Assembly (NCBI RefSeq): GCF_014653115.1
Contig: NZ_BNAD01000007.1
Coordinates: 107,150 to 171,149, forward strand
Reading direction: 5' to 3'
DNA: 64,000 bases
Origin: Nocardioides flavus (ex Wang et al. 2016)
GTDB taxonomy: Bacteria > Actinomycetota > Actinomycetes > Propionibacteriales > Nocardioidaceae
In this document: positions 55,132-63,823 of the stretch, in pieces
Layout: every line of letters begins with the position of its first letter
Numbering within the stretch: position 1 is the first letter of the stretch
The notes under the pieces: model-generated
What the model saw: only the letters and a program-made list of their open reading frames with translations
The model's database searches: none
Told to the model about the DNA's origin: nothing
Made by a program: the position numbers and the translations under genes

Positions 55132-56771
55132 TCGGTTCCACCCTGTTCCGACTCGCGGTCCGACGGGCGGACGCCCGGCCGGGCACGACGATAGGCCACC
55201 GCGACCGCCGCCGCGTGCAGGACGAGGAAGAGCAGGACGAGTCGCCCCGGCCAGACGCCGAGGCGTACGGCCAGGGTGGTCGTCGTGCTGAGGCCGACGG
55301 TCTCCACCAGCACCTCGTGGGTGCGAGCCGGCGCGGAGGCGACCACGGACCCGTCCGGTCGTACGACGCCCGACACGCCGTTGATGGCCGCGACCACCAC
55401 CCACCGTCCGGTCTCGACCGCGCGCAGCCGGCTGATCTCGAACTGCTGCGCGAGCTGCCCGGTCCGGCTGAACATCGCGTTGCTGGTCTGCACGGTGACG
55501 AGCTCGGCGCCGCGGGCGACCTGCCCGGCGATCCCGTCGTCGTAGGCCACGTCGAAGCAGATCGCGTCGGCGACGAGGTGCTCGCCCACCCGGATCGGCT
55601 CCAGGCTCGTGCCGCGCACCATGTCGCGTGGCACCTCGGTGAGGCGTCCGTACGTCGACGGCATCCAGCTGCTGCCGCGGAACGGGATGTACTCGCCGTA
55701 GGGCACCGGGTTGCGCTTGGTGTAGCGGTCGCCGCTGCCCAGGCCCGGCTGGTAGACGATGCCCTGGTTGAGCACCTGGGTGTCGTCGAGCGGGTTGCTG
55801 TTGGTGCCGCCGACGATGATCGGCACCTCGATGGCGTCGGAGGCCGCGACGATCCCGGCGCGGACGCCGGGATCGAGGAACGGGTCGACGGCCGTGGAGT
55901 TCTCGGGCCAGACCACGAAGTCCGGCTGCTGCTGCTCCCCCGCGTCGACGGCTGCGGCCAGCTCACGGGTCAACCGCACGTGGTTGGCCGTCACCTCGCG
56001 GTGCACCGCCGGGACGTTGAGCCCGGTCCCGGGGACGTCGCCCTGCACGAGGGCGACCGTCGCGCTGCCGGTGCGCTCGAGCGGGTACGGCGCGAGCGTC
56101 GGGGCCAGGGTGACGACGGCGAGAGCGGCGACCACTGCGTAGGTGGTGCGCGTCGAGGCAGGAGCCTGACCGCGGGACCGCGCGCTCAGCTGGACCAGCA
56201 GCCAGGCCAGCGTCGTGCCGGTGAGGGCCACGAGGAAGCTCACGCCCGTCATGCCGACCCAGGCGATGGCGTCGGCCCACGGGGTGTCCGCGGTGGCGAA
56301 GACCAGGCGGCCGAACGGCATCCCGCTGAACGGGAAGCCGCTGCGCCACGTCTCGACGCCGACCCACCACAGGGCCGCGAGGACCGGCCATGCGCGCACC
56401 CGCATGCTCCAGGAGAGTCCGATCCCGAGGGGCACGAAGAAGGCCGACTCCAGGGTGCACATCGCGATCCACGCGTCGGTCCCGACCGCGCGCATCCAGA
56501 CCATCACCGAGAAGATGAAGGCGATGCCGAACACCAGACTCGGGACCCACGCCCGCAGAGGCGCCAGGCCGTGTACGGAGATGACCAGCGCCGCGACCGC
56601 CGGCGGCATCAGCCACGCGTGCCCGATCGGCTCGAAGGCCGCGGCGAGGGCGAGACCGCCGACCAGGGCGAGGAGGCAGCGCAGCGGCACGCACAGACCG
56701 TAGCCGACGGTCCGGCACGAGGGGCCACGCGCCTGCAGCGGAGCGGGAGGAACGAGGGGGCTTCGGACCAA
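55128..56771 (-). CDS. lnt: Apolipoprotein N-acyltransferase
   Basis: The 547-residue protein has an N-terminal multi-pass membrane region and a nitrilase-like catalytic domain. Its triad Glu-Lys-Cys is in VVWPENSTAVD, RYTKRNPVPYGEY and DAICFDVAYDD. It adds the third acyl chain to lipoproteins. It is co-translated with the polyprenol mannosyltransferase (GTGA overlap), as in the fused mycobacterial Ppm1/Lnt. The TTG start at 56771 has no visible ribosome site; GTG 56690, just before the first membrane helix, is as likely. Confidence 0.9.
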   Translation of the reverse strand: MVRSPLVPPAPLQARGPSCRTVGYGLCVPLRCLLALVGGLALAAAFEPIGHAWLMPPAVAALVISVHGLAPLRAWVPSLVFGIAFIFSVMVWMRAVGTDAWIAMCTLESAFFVPLGIGLSWSMRVRAWPVLAALWWVGVETWRSGFPFSGMPFGRLVFATADTPWADAIAWVGMTGVSFLVALTGTTLAWLLVQLSARSRGQAPASTRTTYAVVAALAVVTLAPTLAPYPLERTGSATVALVQGDVPGTGLNVPAVHREVTANHVRLTRELAAAVDAGEQQQPDFVVWPENSTAVDPFLDPGVRAGIVAASDAIEVPIIVGGTNSNPLDDTQVLNQGIVYQPGLGSGDRYTKRNPVPYGEYIPFRGSSWMPSTYGRLTEVPRDMVRGTSLEPIRVGEHLVADAICFDVAYDDGIAGQVARGAELVTVQTSNAMFSRTGQLAQQFEISRLRAVETGRWVVVAAINGVSGVVRPDGSVVASAPARTHEVLVETVGLSTTTTLAVRLGVWPGRLVLLFLVLHAAAVAVAYRRARPGVRPSDRESEQGGTE

Positions 56772-57120
56772 CGCGCGCTCGACTGGCTGACGAGCACGCG
56801 AAGTTGTCTAAGGCCCCGTGGTTCCTCCCGCATCCGGCCCCCGCGGGACGCCGTCGACGGGTCGGCGGACGGAGGGCACCGCTGGCTTCGCGTACCCCAC
56901 GCTCGTCTCCCCTCTGCCGAAGGCGCCACCCGCGAGCTGCACAGGCGGACCCGGGAACGATCCCTCCCGCCACGAGGAGTGTCAACACGCGGCTGACCTG
57001 CACGAATGCGCGTTCTCGCAGGTCAACGGGCTGTTCGGCCGACGAAACTCGTCAGACAAATCTTCCGGCTGGCGGCGTGTCGCGCGGACACGCCGAGAGC
57101 CGGCCGCGTTGGGGGCGTGA
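56772..57120. other. 349-bp intergenic region with a terminator hairpin
   Basis: No convincing gene is seen. A terminator-like hairpin, GGCGTGTC/GACACGCC with a 5-nt loop (57074-57094), lies just downstream of the minus-strand kal gene. It would end the kal-kam operon. A minus-strand -10-like TTAGAC lies near 56806-56811, a possible lnt promoter. Confidence 0.5.
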
Positions 57121-57525
57121 TCAGGACCGCGGAGGCACGACGACCGTCCCGGTGGCCGTCGTGGCCACGATCGGGGGGTGGAGGACCTCGGCGGCACCGG
57201 GCGCACCCGCGGTGGGCGCACCCCTGCCGACGACGTGGACGGCGAAGTCCATCACCCGGCTGCGGGTGCCCTCGCGCACCAGCGTGGCGGTGATCTCGAG
57301 GAGGTCCCCGGCTCGCACGGGCGCTCGGAACTGCACGTCGGAGTAGGACGCGAACAGGCCCTCGTCGCCGTCGAGGACGATGCACAGCTCGGTCGCCACG
57401 TCGCCGAACAGCCCGAGGCTGTAGGCGCCGTCCACCAGGTTGCCGGCGTAGTGAGCGTGGGAGTAGGGCACGTAGCGGCGGTGGGTGACGACGGTGCCGG
57501 TGCGATCGGTCGTGGGAGTGCTCAT
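57121..57525 (-). CDS. kal: 3-aminobutyryl-CoA ammonia-lyase (Kal)
   Basis: The 134-residue hotdog-fold protein has RRYVPYSHAHYAGNLVDGAYSLGLFGDVATELCIVLDGDEGLFASYSDVQF, matching the Kal family. It removes ammonia from L-3-aminobutyryl-CoA to give crotonyl-CoA in lysine fermentation. It is last in the kdd-kamD-kamE-kal operon, with its start overlapping the kamE stop (ATGA). A terminator hairpin follows at 57074-57094. Confidence 0.88.
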   Translation of the reverse strand: MSTPTTDRTGTVVTHRRYVPYSHAHYAGNLVDGAYSLGLFGDVATELCIVLDGDEGLFASYSDVQFRAPVRAGDLLEITATLVREGTRSRVMDFAVHVVGRGAPTAGAPGAAEVLHPPIVATTATGTVVVPPRS

Positions 57526-58277
57526 GAGGCCTTCTCCTGCGTGGTCGGGCGGGGACCGGTGAGACGGTGGACGATGAACGAGGCGACCTCACCCGGCGTC
57601 GTTCCCCTGCTGAAGACCCGGTCGACGCCCAGCTCGTCGGCCATGGTCTCGTCGAAGCGCGGCCCGCCGACGACGAGCAGCGGGCGCGACGCCGCGGGGT
57701 AGGCCTCGCGGAACGCCGCCGACATCTCCCGGGTGTTGAGCAGGTGGGCGTCGCGCTGGGTCACGACCTGGGAGACGAGCACGGCGTCGGCCCTCTCCTC
57801 CCTGGCTGCCTCGACGAGCTGCGGGACGGAGACCTGGGCGCCGAGGTTCACGACCTTGAGCTCGCGGTAGTACTCCAGGCCCTTCTCGCCCGCGAAGCCC
57901 TTGATGTTCAGGATCGCGTCGATGCCGACCGTGTGCGCGTCGGTGCCGATGCACCCGCCGACCACGACCAGGCGCCGACGCAGGGAGCGCTTGATCGCAG
58001 CGTTGGCCTCCTTCGGCGTCAGCAGCGGGTAGTCGCGCTCGACGACCTCGACCGTGCTGGGGTCGACGAGGTGGTTCACGCGTCCGTAGACGACGAAGAA
58101 CGTGAAGCCCTCCCCCATCGGCTTGGCGTGCACGACCAGGGCCGGGTCCATGCCCATCTTGTTGGCCAGCTGGACCGCGGCGCCCTCGGCCACCTTGGAG
58201 TGCTGGATCGGCAGGGTGAACGACAGCTGCACCATCCCGTCGCCGGTGGTGTCGCCGTACGGCCTGATCAGGCTCAC
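57522..58277 (-). CDS. kamE: Lysine 5,6-aminomutase beta subunit
   Basis: The 251-residue subunit has the cobalamin-binding DxHxxG motif in GTDAHTVGIDAI; the histidine gives the base-off/His-on B12. LVVVGGP... and VFSRGTTPGEVASFIVHRL complete the Rossmann-like B12 domain. The N-terminal part (LIRPYGDTTGDGMVQLSF) contains the PLP-binding lysine region. With KamD it forms beta-lysine/D-lysine 5,6-aminomutase. GTG 58277 overlaps the kamD stop (GTGA). Confidence 0.94.
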   Translation of the reverse strand: MSLIRPYGDTTGDGMVQLSFTLPIQHSKVAEGAAVQLANKMGMDPALVVHAKPMGEGFTFFVVYGRVNHLVDPSTVEVVERDYPLLTPKEANAAIKRSLRRRLVVVGGCIGTDAHTVGIDAILNIKGFAGEKGLEYYRELKVVNLGAQVSVPQLVEAAREERADAVLVSQVVTQRDAHLLNTREMSAAFREAYPAASRPLLVVGGPRFDETMADELGVDRVFSRGTTPGEVASFIVHRLTGPRPTTQEKAS

Positions 58278-59857
58278 TTGGTCCCCTCCAGGATCTCGGT
58301 CGCCGGGTTGTAGTAGCCGGGCGCCTTGCGGGCGACCCCGTCGAGGCCCTTGCCCTTGTCGGCGGGGCGCTTCATCAGCCCGAAGGTGCCGTCGGCGATG
58401 GCGGAGAGCAGCGGCGGCTGCCCCGGGACGCTGCGATCGGCCTTGATCTCCTCGAGCAGGTCCACGGCCTCGCCGAGCACCTCGCGCGCACGGGTGGCGA
58501 TGAAGCCGTCGGGCGAGGGGTGGAAGTCCTCGCGCAGGTTGCCGGCGGCGTTCATGACGTAGCGGACGTTCTGCAGGGCGAGGTCGCGGTCGGAGATCCA
58601 GGGGGTGACGACGGCCTCGGTCATCATCCCGACCAGCAGGATGCCCTGGCCCGTCATCGCGCCGACGAGGTTGAAGAACCCGTCGAGCAGGTAGCCCTTG
58701 AAGATGTCGCCGGTCATGTGGCGCGTCGGCGGCATCCACTTGAGCGGCGCGTCGGGGAAGAGCTCGCGGGCGAGCATCGCGTGGGCGAGCTCGAGGCGGA
58801 ACGAGTCGGGCACCTCCGGGTCGATCTCGAAGGCGTGGCCGAGCCCGAGCTGCCAGTCCTCGAGCCCGGCCTCCTTGGCGAAGTACTCGTTGAGGAGCTG
58901 GCTCGTCGTGACGGTGTGCGCCGCCTCGACGGCGTCCGCGGTGGTGAGGTAGTTGTCCTCGCCGGTGTTGATGATGATCCCGGCGCGAGCGTGGATCTGG
59001 CGGCTGAAGCGCTGGTCGACGAAGGTCCGGACCGGGTTGATGTCGCGGAACAGGATCCCGTACATCGAGTCGTTGAGCATCATGTCGAGGCGCTCGAGGC
59101 CGGCCAGCGTCGCGATCTCCGGCATGCAGAGGCCGGAGGCGTAGTTGGTCAGGCGCACGTAGCGACCCAGCTCCCGCGACGTCTCGTCGAGGGCAGCCCG
59201 CATGAGGCGGAAGTTCTCCTGGGTGGCGTAGGTGCCGGCGAAGCCCTCGCGCGTGGCACCCTCGGGCACGAAGTCGAGCAACGACTGGCCGGTCGAGCGG
59301 ATCACCGCGATCACGTCGGCACCCTCGCGGGCCGCGGCCTGCGCCTGCGGGATGTCCTCGTGGATGTCGCCGGTGGCCACGATGAGGTAGATCCACGGCT
59401 TGCTGGGGGCGTCGCCGACCCTCGCGATCATCTTCTCGCGGGCGACACGCTGGCGATCGATCTGCCTGATGCCGGCGGCGACGGCCTTGCGAGACGCACC
59501 GGCGGCACGCGTGGAGTCCCTGCCCTCGGGGAGCCGGAAGGTCACCGAGCCGGCAGCCGCCTTCTGGGCGAGCGTCAGCAGGTCCTCCGCCTCGCCGCGC
59601 AGCAGCGCGTCCCACACGGGCAGGCTCACGCCGTGCTCGAGCCCGGTGTCCGCCCGTACGACGTCGGCCAGCCGGTTGACCCACGGGGTGCCGTCCGGGT
59701 CGGCGCCGCCGAGCCCGGCCAGGCGCAGCGTCGCCCGCTCGACCGAGACGGTGGTGTGGCGCCGGGCGAGGTCGACGATCGGCTTGCCGACCTGGCGCGC
59801 GAGCGTACGGGCGCGGCGTACGTCGGCGCGGTCGATGCCGAGCTGGCTGGCCGCCAT
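58274..59857 (-). CDS. kamD: Lysine 5,6-aminomutase alpha subunit
   Basis: The 527-residue TIM-barrel subunit has SKPWIYLIVATGDIHEDIPQAQAAAREGADVIAVIRSTGQSLLDFVPEGAT and YGILFRDINPVRTFVDQRFSRQIHARAGIIINTGEDNYLTTADA, typical of KamD. The enzyme moves the terminal amino group from C6 to C5. ATG 59857 has GGAGG five bases upstream; GTG 59860 is an alternative. It overlaps the kdd stop. Confidence 0.94.
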   Translation of the reverse strand: MAASQLGIDRADVRRARTLARQVGKPIVDLARRHTTVSVERATLRLAGLGGADPDGTPWVNRLADVVRADTGLEHGVSLPVWDALLRGEAEDLLTLAQKAAAGSVTFRLPEGRDSTRAAGASRKAVAAGIRQIDRQRVAREKMIARVGDAPSKPWIYLIVATGDIHEDIPQAQAAAREGADVIAVIRSTGQSLLDFVPEGATREGFAGTYATQENFRLMRAALDETSRELGRYVRLTNYASGLCMPEIATLAGLERLDMMLNDSMYGILFRDINPVRTFVDQRFSRQIHARAGIIINTGEDNYLTTADAVEAAHTVTTSQLLNEYFAKEAGLEDWQLGLGHAFEIDPEVPDSFRLELAHAMLARELFPDAPLKWMPPTRHMTGDIFKGYLLDGFFNLVGAMTGQGILLVGMMTEAVVTPWISDRDLALQNVRYVMNAAGNLREDFHPSPDGFIATRAREVLGEAVDLLEEIKADRSVPGQPPLLSAIADGTFGLMKRPADKGKGLDGVARKAPGYYNPATEILEGTK

Positions 59858-60939
59858 CACAACCTCCGCTCGAACAGGCCGCGGACACCGGCGTCGGCGC
59901 GCAGCAGCTCCATCGCGTACGCCGCGTGGCCCGGCACGTAGCCGTTGCCGACGAGCATCCGTACGTCGGCGGCCAGTCCCTCGGCGCCGAGCGCGGCGGC
60001 GCTGAAGCTGGTGGCCATGGAGAAGAAGATGACGGTGCCGCCCTCGGCGGTCGCGAGGATCGCGCCGCCCTCGCAGCCCGGCACGTCGACGCACACGACC
60101 GTGACGTCGGCGGGCCCTCCGGCCGCCGTGACGGCGTCGCGCAGCGCGATCGGGTCGCGGGCGTCGGCGACGGTGACCACGTCGGCGATGCCGGCGTCAG
60201 CGAGGACGTCGTGCTCTCCCTGGTGCGGGACGACGCCGATGGTACGGGCGGCGCCGGCGGCGCGGGCGGCCGCGAGGCTGAGGGAGCCGGACTTGCCGGC
60301 ACCACCGATGACGGCCACGACCGGAGCGCCAACCCCGTCCTGCCCGGCGCGGGCGGCGTACTCCTCCACGACGCGTCGGGTCAGTGCCGGTGCTCCGCAC
60401 ACGTCCATCACGCTCAACGAGAGCGCCGGGTCGAGGTCGTCGGGGACCACCTCGGCGATGGAGCGGCCGAAGAGCACGGCGTAGCCGTCGCAGGGGACCT
60501 GCTCGCTGCGGCCGTCCCAGCGGGCCAGCCCGTCCTCGATGACGAGCGGCGTGAGGGTCAGGCTGACGAGCGTCGCGACCCGGTCCCCCACCGCCAGGCC
60601 CAGGGGCGACTCGGGGCCGACCTCCTCCACGGTGCCGACGAGCATCCCGCCCGACCCCGTCACGGGGTTCTGCATCTTGCCCCGTGCGGCGACGATGTCG
60701 AGCACCTCGGCGCGGACGGCGTCCGCATCGGTCTCCCCGAACTTCGTGTGCGCGCGCTCGAGCTGGCGGAACGACGCGGCGTCGAGGTTGAGCCGCTCCA
60801 CGCGGACCCGGACCTCGTCGGGCCAGAGCTCCGCGCGGGTGTCGAGCCGCTGGGCCGCCTGGGGGAGCACGGCGGGCTCGTCCAGGACACGGTGCAGGCC
60901 GGTCGGATCGCTGGTGCGGACGTCCGTGGACAGGTTCAT
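59857..60939 (-). CDS. kdd: L-erythro-3,5-diaminohexanoate dehydrogenase
   Basis: The 360-residue NAD-dependent enzyme has NPVTGSGGMLVGTV, a dinucleotide-binding AVIGGAGKSGSL motif and MDVCGAPALTRRVVEEYA, typical of KDD. It oxidises the 3,5-diaminohexanoate made by the aminomutases. ATG 60939 has AAGGA eight bases upstream. It is first in the minus-strand operon and divergent from kamA, sharing the regulatory region that contains the 60956 palindrome. Confidence 0.92.
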   Translation of the reverse strand: MNLSTDVRTSDPTGLHRVLDEPAVLPQAAQRLDTRAELWPDEVRVRVERLNLDAASFRQLERAHTKFGETDADAVRAEVLDIVAARGKMQNPVTGSGGMLVGTVEEVGPESPLGLAVGDRVATLVSLTLTPLVIEDGLARWDGRSEQVPCDGYAVLFGRSIAEVVPDDLDPALSLSVMDVCGAPALTRRVVEEYAARAGQDGVGAPVVAVIGGAGKSGSLSLAAARAAGAARTIGVVPHQGEHDVLADAGIADVVTVADARDPIALRDAVTAAGGPADVTVVCVDVPGCEGGAILATAEGGTVIFFSMATSFSAAALGAEGLAADVRMLVGNGYVPGHAAYAMELLRADAGVRGLFERRL

Positions 60940-60955
60940 GCAGTGCATCCTTCTA

Positions 60956-60973
60956 GGTTCAACGGTTTGAACC
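60956..60973. promoter_or_regulatory. Palindrome between kdd and kamA
   Basis: GGTTCAA-CGGT-TTGAACC is a perfect 7-bp dyad with a 4-nt centre, 16 bp beyond the kdd start in the shared divergent region. Likely operator for the lysine-fermentation regulon. TTGGAC at 60994-60999 may be a -35 for kamA. Confidence 0.55.
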
Positions 60974-61104
60974 GGAAATCTTGCGGCGTGGCATTGGACT
61001 CGCCGTACGTTCTCCACGTACTCTCCCAGATGTGTCGCCGCCCACACAACCGGCGCGCCGTCAGCCCTGACCCGGCCGCGACCGGGCCCCTGCAAGGAGA
61101 TCTC

Positions 61105-62571
61105 ATGAGCATCGAGACCGCCCCCCACCTCGGTCCCGGCCTCGCCACCGGACAGCCCTATCCCTACCACCGGGTGGAGCTCGTCGAGCCCGACTGGACC
61201 CGCTTCCCCGGCTGGGCGTCGGTGACCGCCGACGAGTGGTCCTCCGTGCAGTGGCAGCGCGCGCACTGCATCAAGAACGTCAAGCAGCTGCGCGAGCTGA
61301 TGGGCGACCTGCTCGACGAGCGGTTCTACGCCGACCTCGAGCGCGACCAGGCCGAGCGGGCCACCATGTCGATGCTCGTGCCGCCGCAGATGATGAACAC
61401 GATGGTGCCGGCGTTCTCGCCGGGTGGAGCCGGCTCGATGACCGAGGCGTTCTACGCCGACCCGGTCCGGCACTACATGATCCCGGTGTTCAGCGACCGG
61501 CGCACCGACTGGCCGTCCCACCCGCACGCCGCACGCGACTCGCTGCACGAGCACGACATGTGGGCCACCGAGGGCCTCACCCACCGCTACCCCACCAAGG
61601 TGCTCGCCGAGCTGCTCCCGACCTGCCCCCAGTACTGCGGCCACTGCACCCGCATGGACCTCGTCGGCAACTCGACCCCGGTCATCGACAAGCTCAAGTT
61701 CGCCGGCAAGCCCAACGACCGCCTCGGCGACATGCTCGACTACCTGCGGCGCACCCCGTCGGTACGCGACGTGGTGGTATCCGGCGGAGACGTGGCCAAC
61801 ATGCCGTGGCCCCGCCTCGAGGCGTTCCTCATGTCCGTGCTCGAGGTCGAGAACATCCGCGACATCCGACTCGCCACCAAGGCGCTCATCGGCCTGCCGC
61901 AGCACTGGCTCCAGCCCGACGTCGTCGAGGGTGTCGCCCGGGTGGCCGGGGTCGCCCGCTCACGCGGGGTGTCGCTGGCGATGCACACCCACGCCAACCA
62001 CGCGAACTCGGTGACGCCGATCGTCGCCGAGGCCTCGCGGGCGATGCTCGACGCCGGCCTGCGCGACGTACGCAACCAGGGCGTGCTGCTCAACGGCGTC
62101 AACGCCGACCCGCACGCCCTGCTCGACCTGTGCTTCCGCCTGCTCGACGGCGCGCAGATCATGCCCTACTACTTCTACATGTGCGACATGATCCCGTTCT
62201 CGGAGCACTGGCGGGTCTCGCTCGCCGACGCGCAGCGCCTGCAGCACCACATCATGGGCTACCTGCCGGGCTTCGCGACGCCGCGCATCGTGTGCGACGT
62301 GCCGTTCGTCGGCAAGCGCTGGGTGCACCAGAACGCCGACTACGACACCGAGCACGGCATCTCCTTCTGGACCAAGAACTACCGCACCTCCATCGAGTCC
62401 GACGACGCCGAGGCGCTCTCGCGTCTCTACGAGTACTACGACCCGATCCACACGCTGCCCGAGTCCGGCCAGCAGTGGTGGGAGCAGCACGGCCGTCTCG
62501 ACGAGACCTCCCTCAAGGCCGCCGAGATGGCCGAGGCGTCGCGGCGTACGGCTGCTCTCCAGGCGTACTGA
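61105..62571 (+). CDS. kamA: L-lysine 2,3-aminomutase (radical SAM, PLP)
   Basis: The 488-residue radical SAM enzyme has the iron-sulfur motif CxxxCxxC in TCPQYCGHCTRMDL (residues about 174-181), and VPFVGKRWVHQ provides the candidate PLP lysine. The family norm is a glycine-rich GGGGK. SGGDVANMPW and MHTHANHANSVTP are conserved. It converts L-lysine to beta-lysine. ATG 61105 follows AAGGAG. It is on the opposite strand from the remaining pathway genes. Confidence 0.92.
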   Translation: MSIETAPHLGPGLATGQPYPYHRVELVEPDWTRFPGWASVTADEWSSVQWQRAHCIKNVKQLRELMGDLLDERFYADLERDQAERATMSMLVPPQMMNTMVPAFSPGGAGSMTEAFYADPVRHYMIPVFSDRRTDWPSHPHAARDSLHEHDMWATEGLTHRYPTKVLAELLPTCPQYCGHCTRMDLVGNSTPVIDKLKFAGKPNDRLGDMLDYLRRTPSVRDVVVSGGDVANMPWPRLEAFLMSVLEVENIRDIRLATKALIGLPQHWLQPDVVEGVARVAGVARSRGVSLAMHTHANHANSVTPIVAEASRAMLDAGLRDVRNQGVLLNGVNADPHALLDLCFRLLDGAQIMPYYFYMCDMIPFSEHWRVSLADAQRLQHHIMGYLPGFATPRIVCDVPFVGKRWVHQNADYDTEHGISFWTKNYRTSIESDDAEALSRLYEYYDPIHTLPESGQQWWEQHGRLDETSLKAAEMAEASRRTAALQAY

Positions 62572-62588
62572 GGTCTGCGCGGGTCCCA

Positions 62589-62614
62589 GCGATCCCCGGT
62601 CAGCCGGGGATCGC
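62589..62614 (+). terminator. Terminator hairpin after kamA
   Basis: An 11-bp perfect stem, GCGATCCCCGG and CCGGGGATCGC, has a 4-nt loop and follows kamA by 17 bases. It forms the outer part of the left repeat that flanks the AbiEi-like gene. Confidence 0.65.
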
Positions 62615-62654
62615 TGACGTTGTCGGCCCGTGCAACGCCTGACAACGTCAGCGA
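62613..62654. repeat. Left palindromic repeat flanking the AbiEi-like gene
   Basis: A 12-bp dyad, GCTGACGTTGTC and GACAACGTCAGC, encloses a 16-nt centre. Bases 62616-62654 match 63824-63862 at 35 of 39 positions. With the neighbouring GATCCCCGG hairpin on the outer side, the left and right copies form an inverted arrangement around the gene. Confidence 0.65.
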
Positions 62655-62788
62655 CTGCCTGGCAACCTCACCTCCATATGATCCCGCCGGCCGCCGCCAA
62701 CCGTCCACAGGCGCGCGTCGTCCGCCGTTTTCCACACGCCCCGGAGCGAGTGACGGCAGGTGAGGTCGGTGCGGGGCAGCCTCAGACC

Positions 62789-63802
62789 ATGGACCACCAG
62801 CTGCGAGCACTCATCGAGCTCCATGGCGTCTTCACGCGCAAGGAAGCCCTGGCGCTCGGGTACCACGACCGCGCCATCGCGCTCCTCGTCAGAATCGGCG
62901 ACTGGGTGCGCGTACGTCGTGGTGCCTACGTCCTGGGTGATGGATGGGCGGGCCTGGGTGCCAACGGTCGTTACGGCGTCCTGTGCCGCGCCGTCGTGCG
63001 CCAGGCGAACACTGACGTCGTCCTGAGTCACCTGAGCTCCGCCAACGAGTACGACGCGCCGCTGTGGGACTGCGACCTCACGACCGTGCACGTCACTCGG
63101 CCGGACGAACGCGCGGGCCGGGCCGAGGCTGGCGTGGTCCAGCACCGCGGTGTCATCGCACGGGGTGGGGTGACGGGCGACCAGGCATGCGGCGAGGCAT
63201 GCGGCGAGGCATGCGGCGAGGCGGGCGACGAGGATGTCGAGGTGCGCAATGGCGTCTCGGTGATGAGCGCCACACGCACAGCGTTGGAGCTCACCACTCT
63301 GCTCGACGTCGAGCACGCTCTGGTCGAGATCGACTACCTCCTGCACAACGGCCACACGACTCCCGAGAAGCTTCGGGCACGCTACGAGGCAATGACGTAC
63401 TGGCCGCGGACCTTGACGACAGATCTCGTGCTGCGGCTTGCGGACGGACGCTCGGAGTCGGTGGGCGAGTCTCGTGCCCGGTTTCTCTGTTGGACCCAGC
63501 ACCTCCCGGCTCCGGTTCCCAACTACCCGATCTTGGACGAGCGGGGGCTCGATGTGGCGCGGGTCGACCTGGCGTGGCCCGAGCTCGGCGTCTTCCTGGA
63601 GTTCGACGGCAAGGTGAAGTACCAGAGGCATCTGCGCGAGGGTGAGTCCGTCGTCGACTGCGTCCTGCGGGAGAAGCAGCGCGAGTCCCGGATCTGCGAG
63701 CTCACGGGGTGGCGGTGCATCCGCATCGTCTGGGCAGACCTCTACAAGCCCGTCGAGACAGCTGACCGGATCCGTCGGTTGTTCCGCACCGCCGCTGCCT
63801 GA
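62789..63802 (+). CDS. AbiEi-like antitoxin-domain protein with DUF559-like C-terminal domain
   Basis: The 337-residue protein begins with a winged-helix antitoxin-type domain (DHQLRALIELHGVFTRKEALALGYHDRAIALLVRIGDWVRVRRGAYVL), as in AbiEi/type IV antitoxins. The middle region carries a short Gly-Glu-Ala-Cys repeat. A C-terminal DUF559/Vsr-like domain follows (DLAWPELGVFLEFDGKVKY; SRICELTGWRCIRIVWADL). No AbiEii-type nucleotidyltransferase toxin gene follows. It may be an orphan regulator or nuclease. ATG 62789 start. Confidence 0.75.
   Translation: MDHQLRALIELHGVFTRKEALALGYHDRAIALLVRIGDWVRVRRGAYVLGDGWAGLGANGRYGVLCRAVVRQANTDVVLSHLSSANEYDAPLWDCDLTTVHVTRPDERAGRAEAGVVQHRGVIARGGVTGDQACGEACGEACGEAGDEDVEVRNGVSVMSATRTALELTTLLDVEHALVEIDYLLHNGHTTPEKLRARYEAMTYWPRTLTTDLVLRLADGRSESVGESRARFLCWTQHLPAPVPNYPILDERGLDVARVDLAWPELGVFLEFDGKVKYQRHLREGESVVDCVLREKQRESRICELTGWRCIRIVWADLYKPVETADRIRRLFRTAAA
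63185..63220 (+). repeat. Three tandem 12-bp units inside the AbiEi-like gene
   Basis: GCATGCGGCGAG occurs three times without change (63185-63196, 63197-63208, 63209-63220). It encodes CGEA units between the antitoxin and C-terminal domains. A likely slippage-prone in-frame length polymorphism. Confidence 0.85.
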
Positions 63803-63823
63803 TGGGGTTGTCAGGCTCTCGCG

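Noticed and set aside
56818..57120. 100-codon plus-strand frame upstream of lnt.
   Set aside because: No ribosome site, no family pattern, and it spans the terminator hairpin of the kal operon.
57522..60332. A 936-codon frame covering kamE and part of kamD and kdd.
   Set aside because: Only its 3' 251 codons encode KamE; upstream it is a shadow of kamD and kdd, which have their own motifs and overlaps.
63185..63220. Short repeats that might suggest a CRISPR array.
   Set aside because: Units are 12 bp, directly adjacent, without spacers and inside a coding frame.
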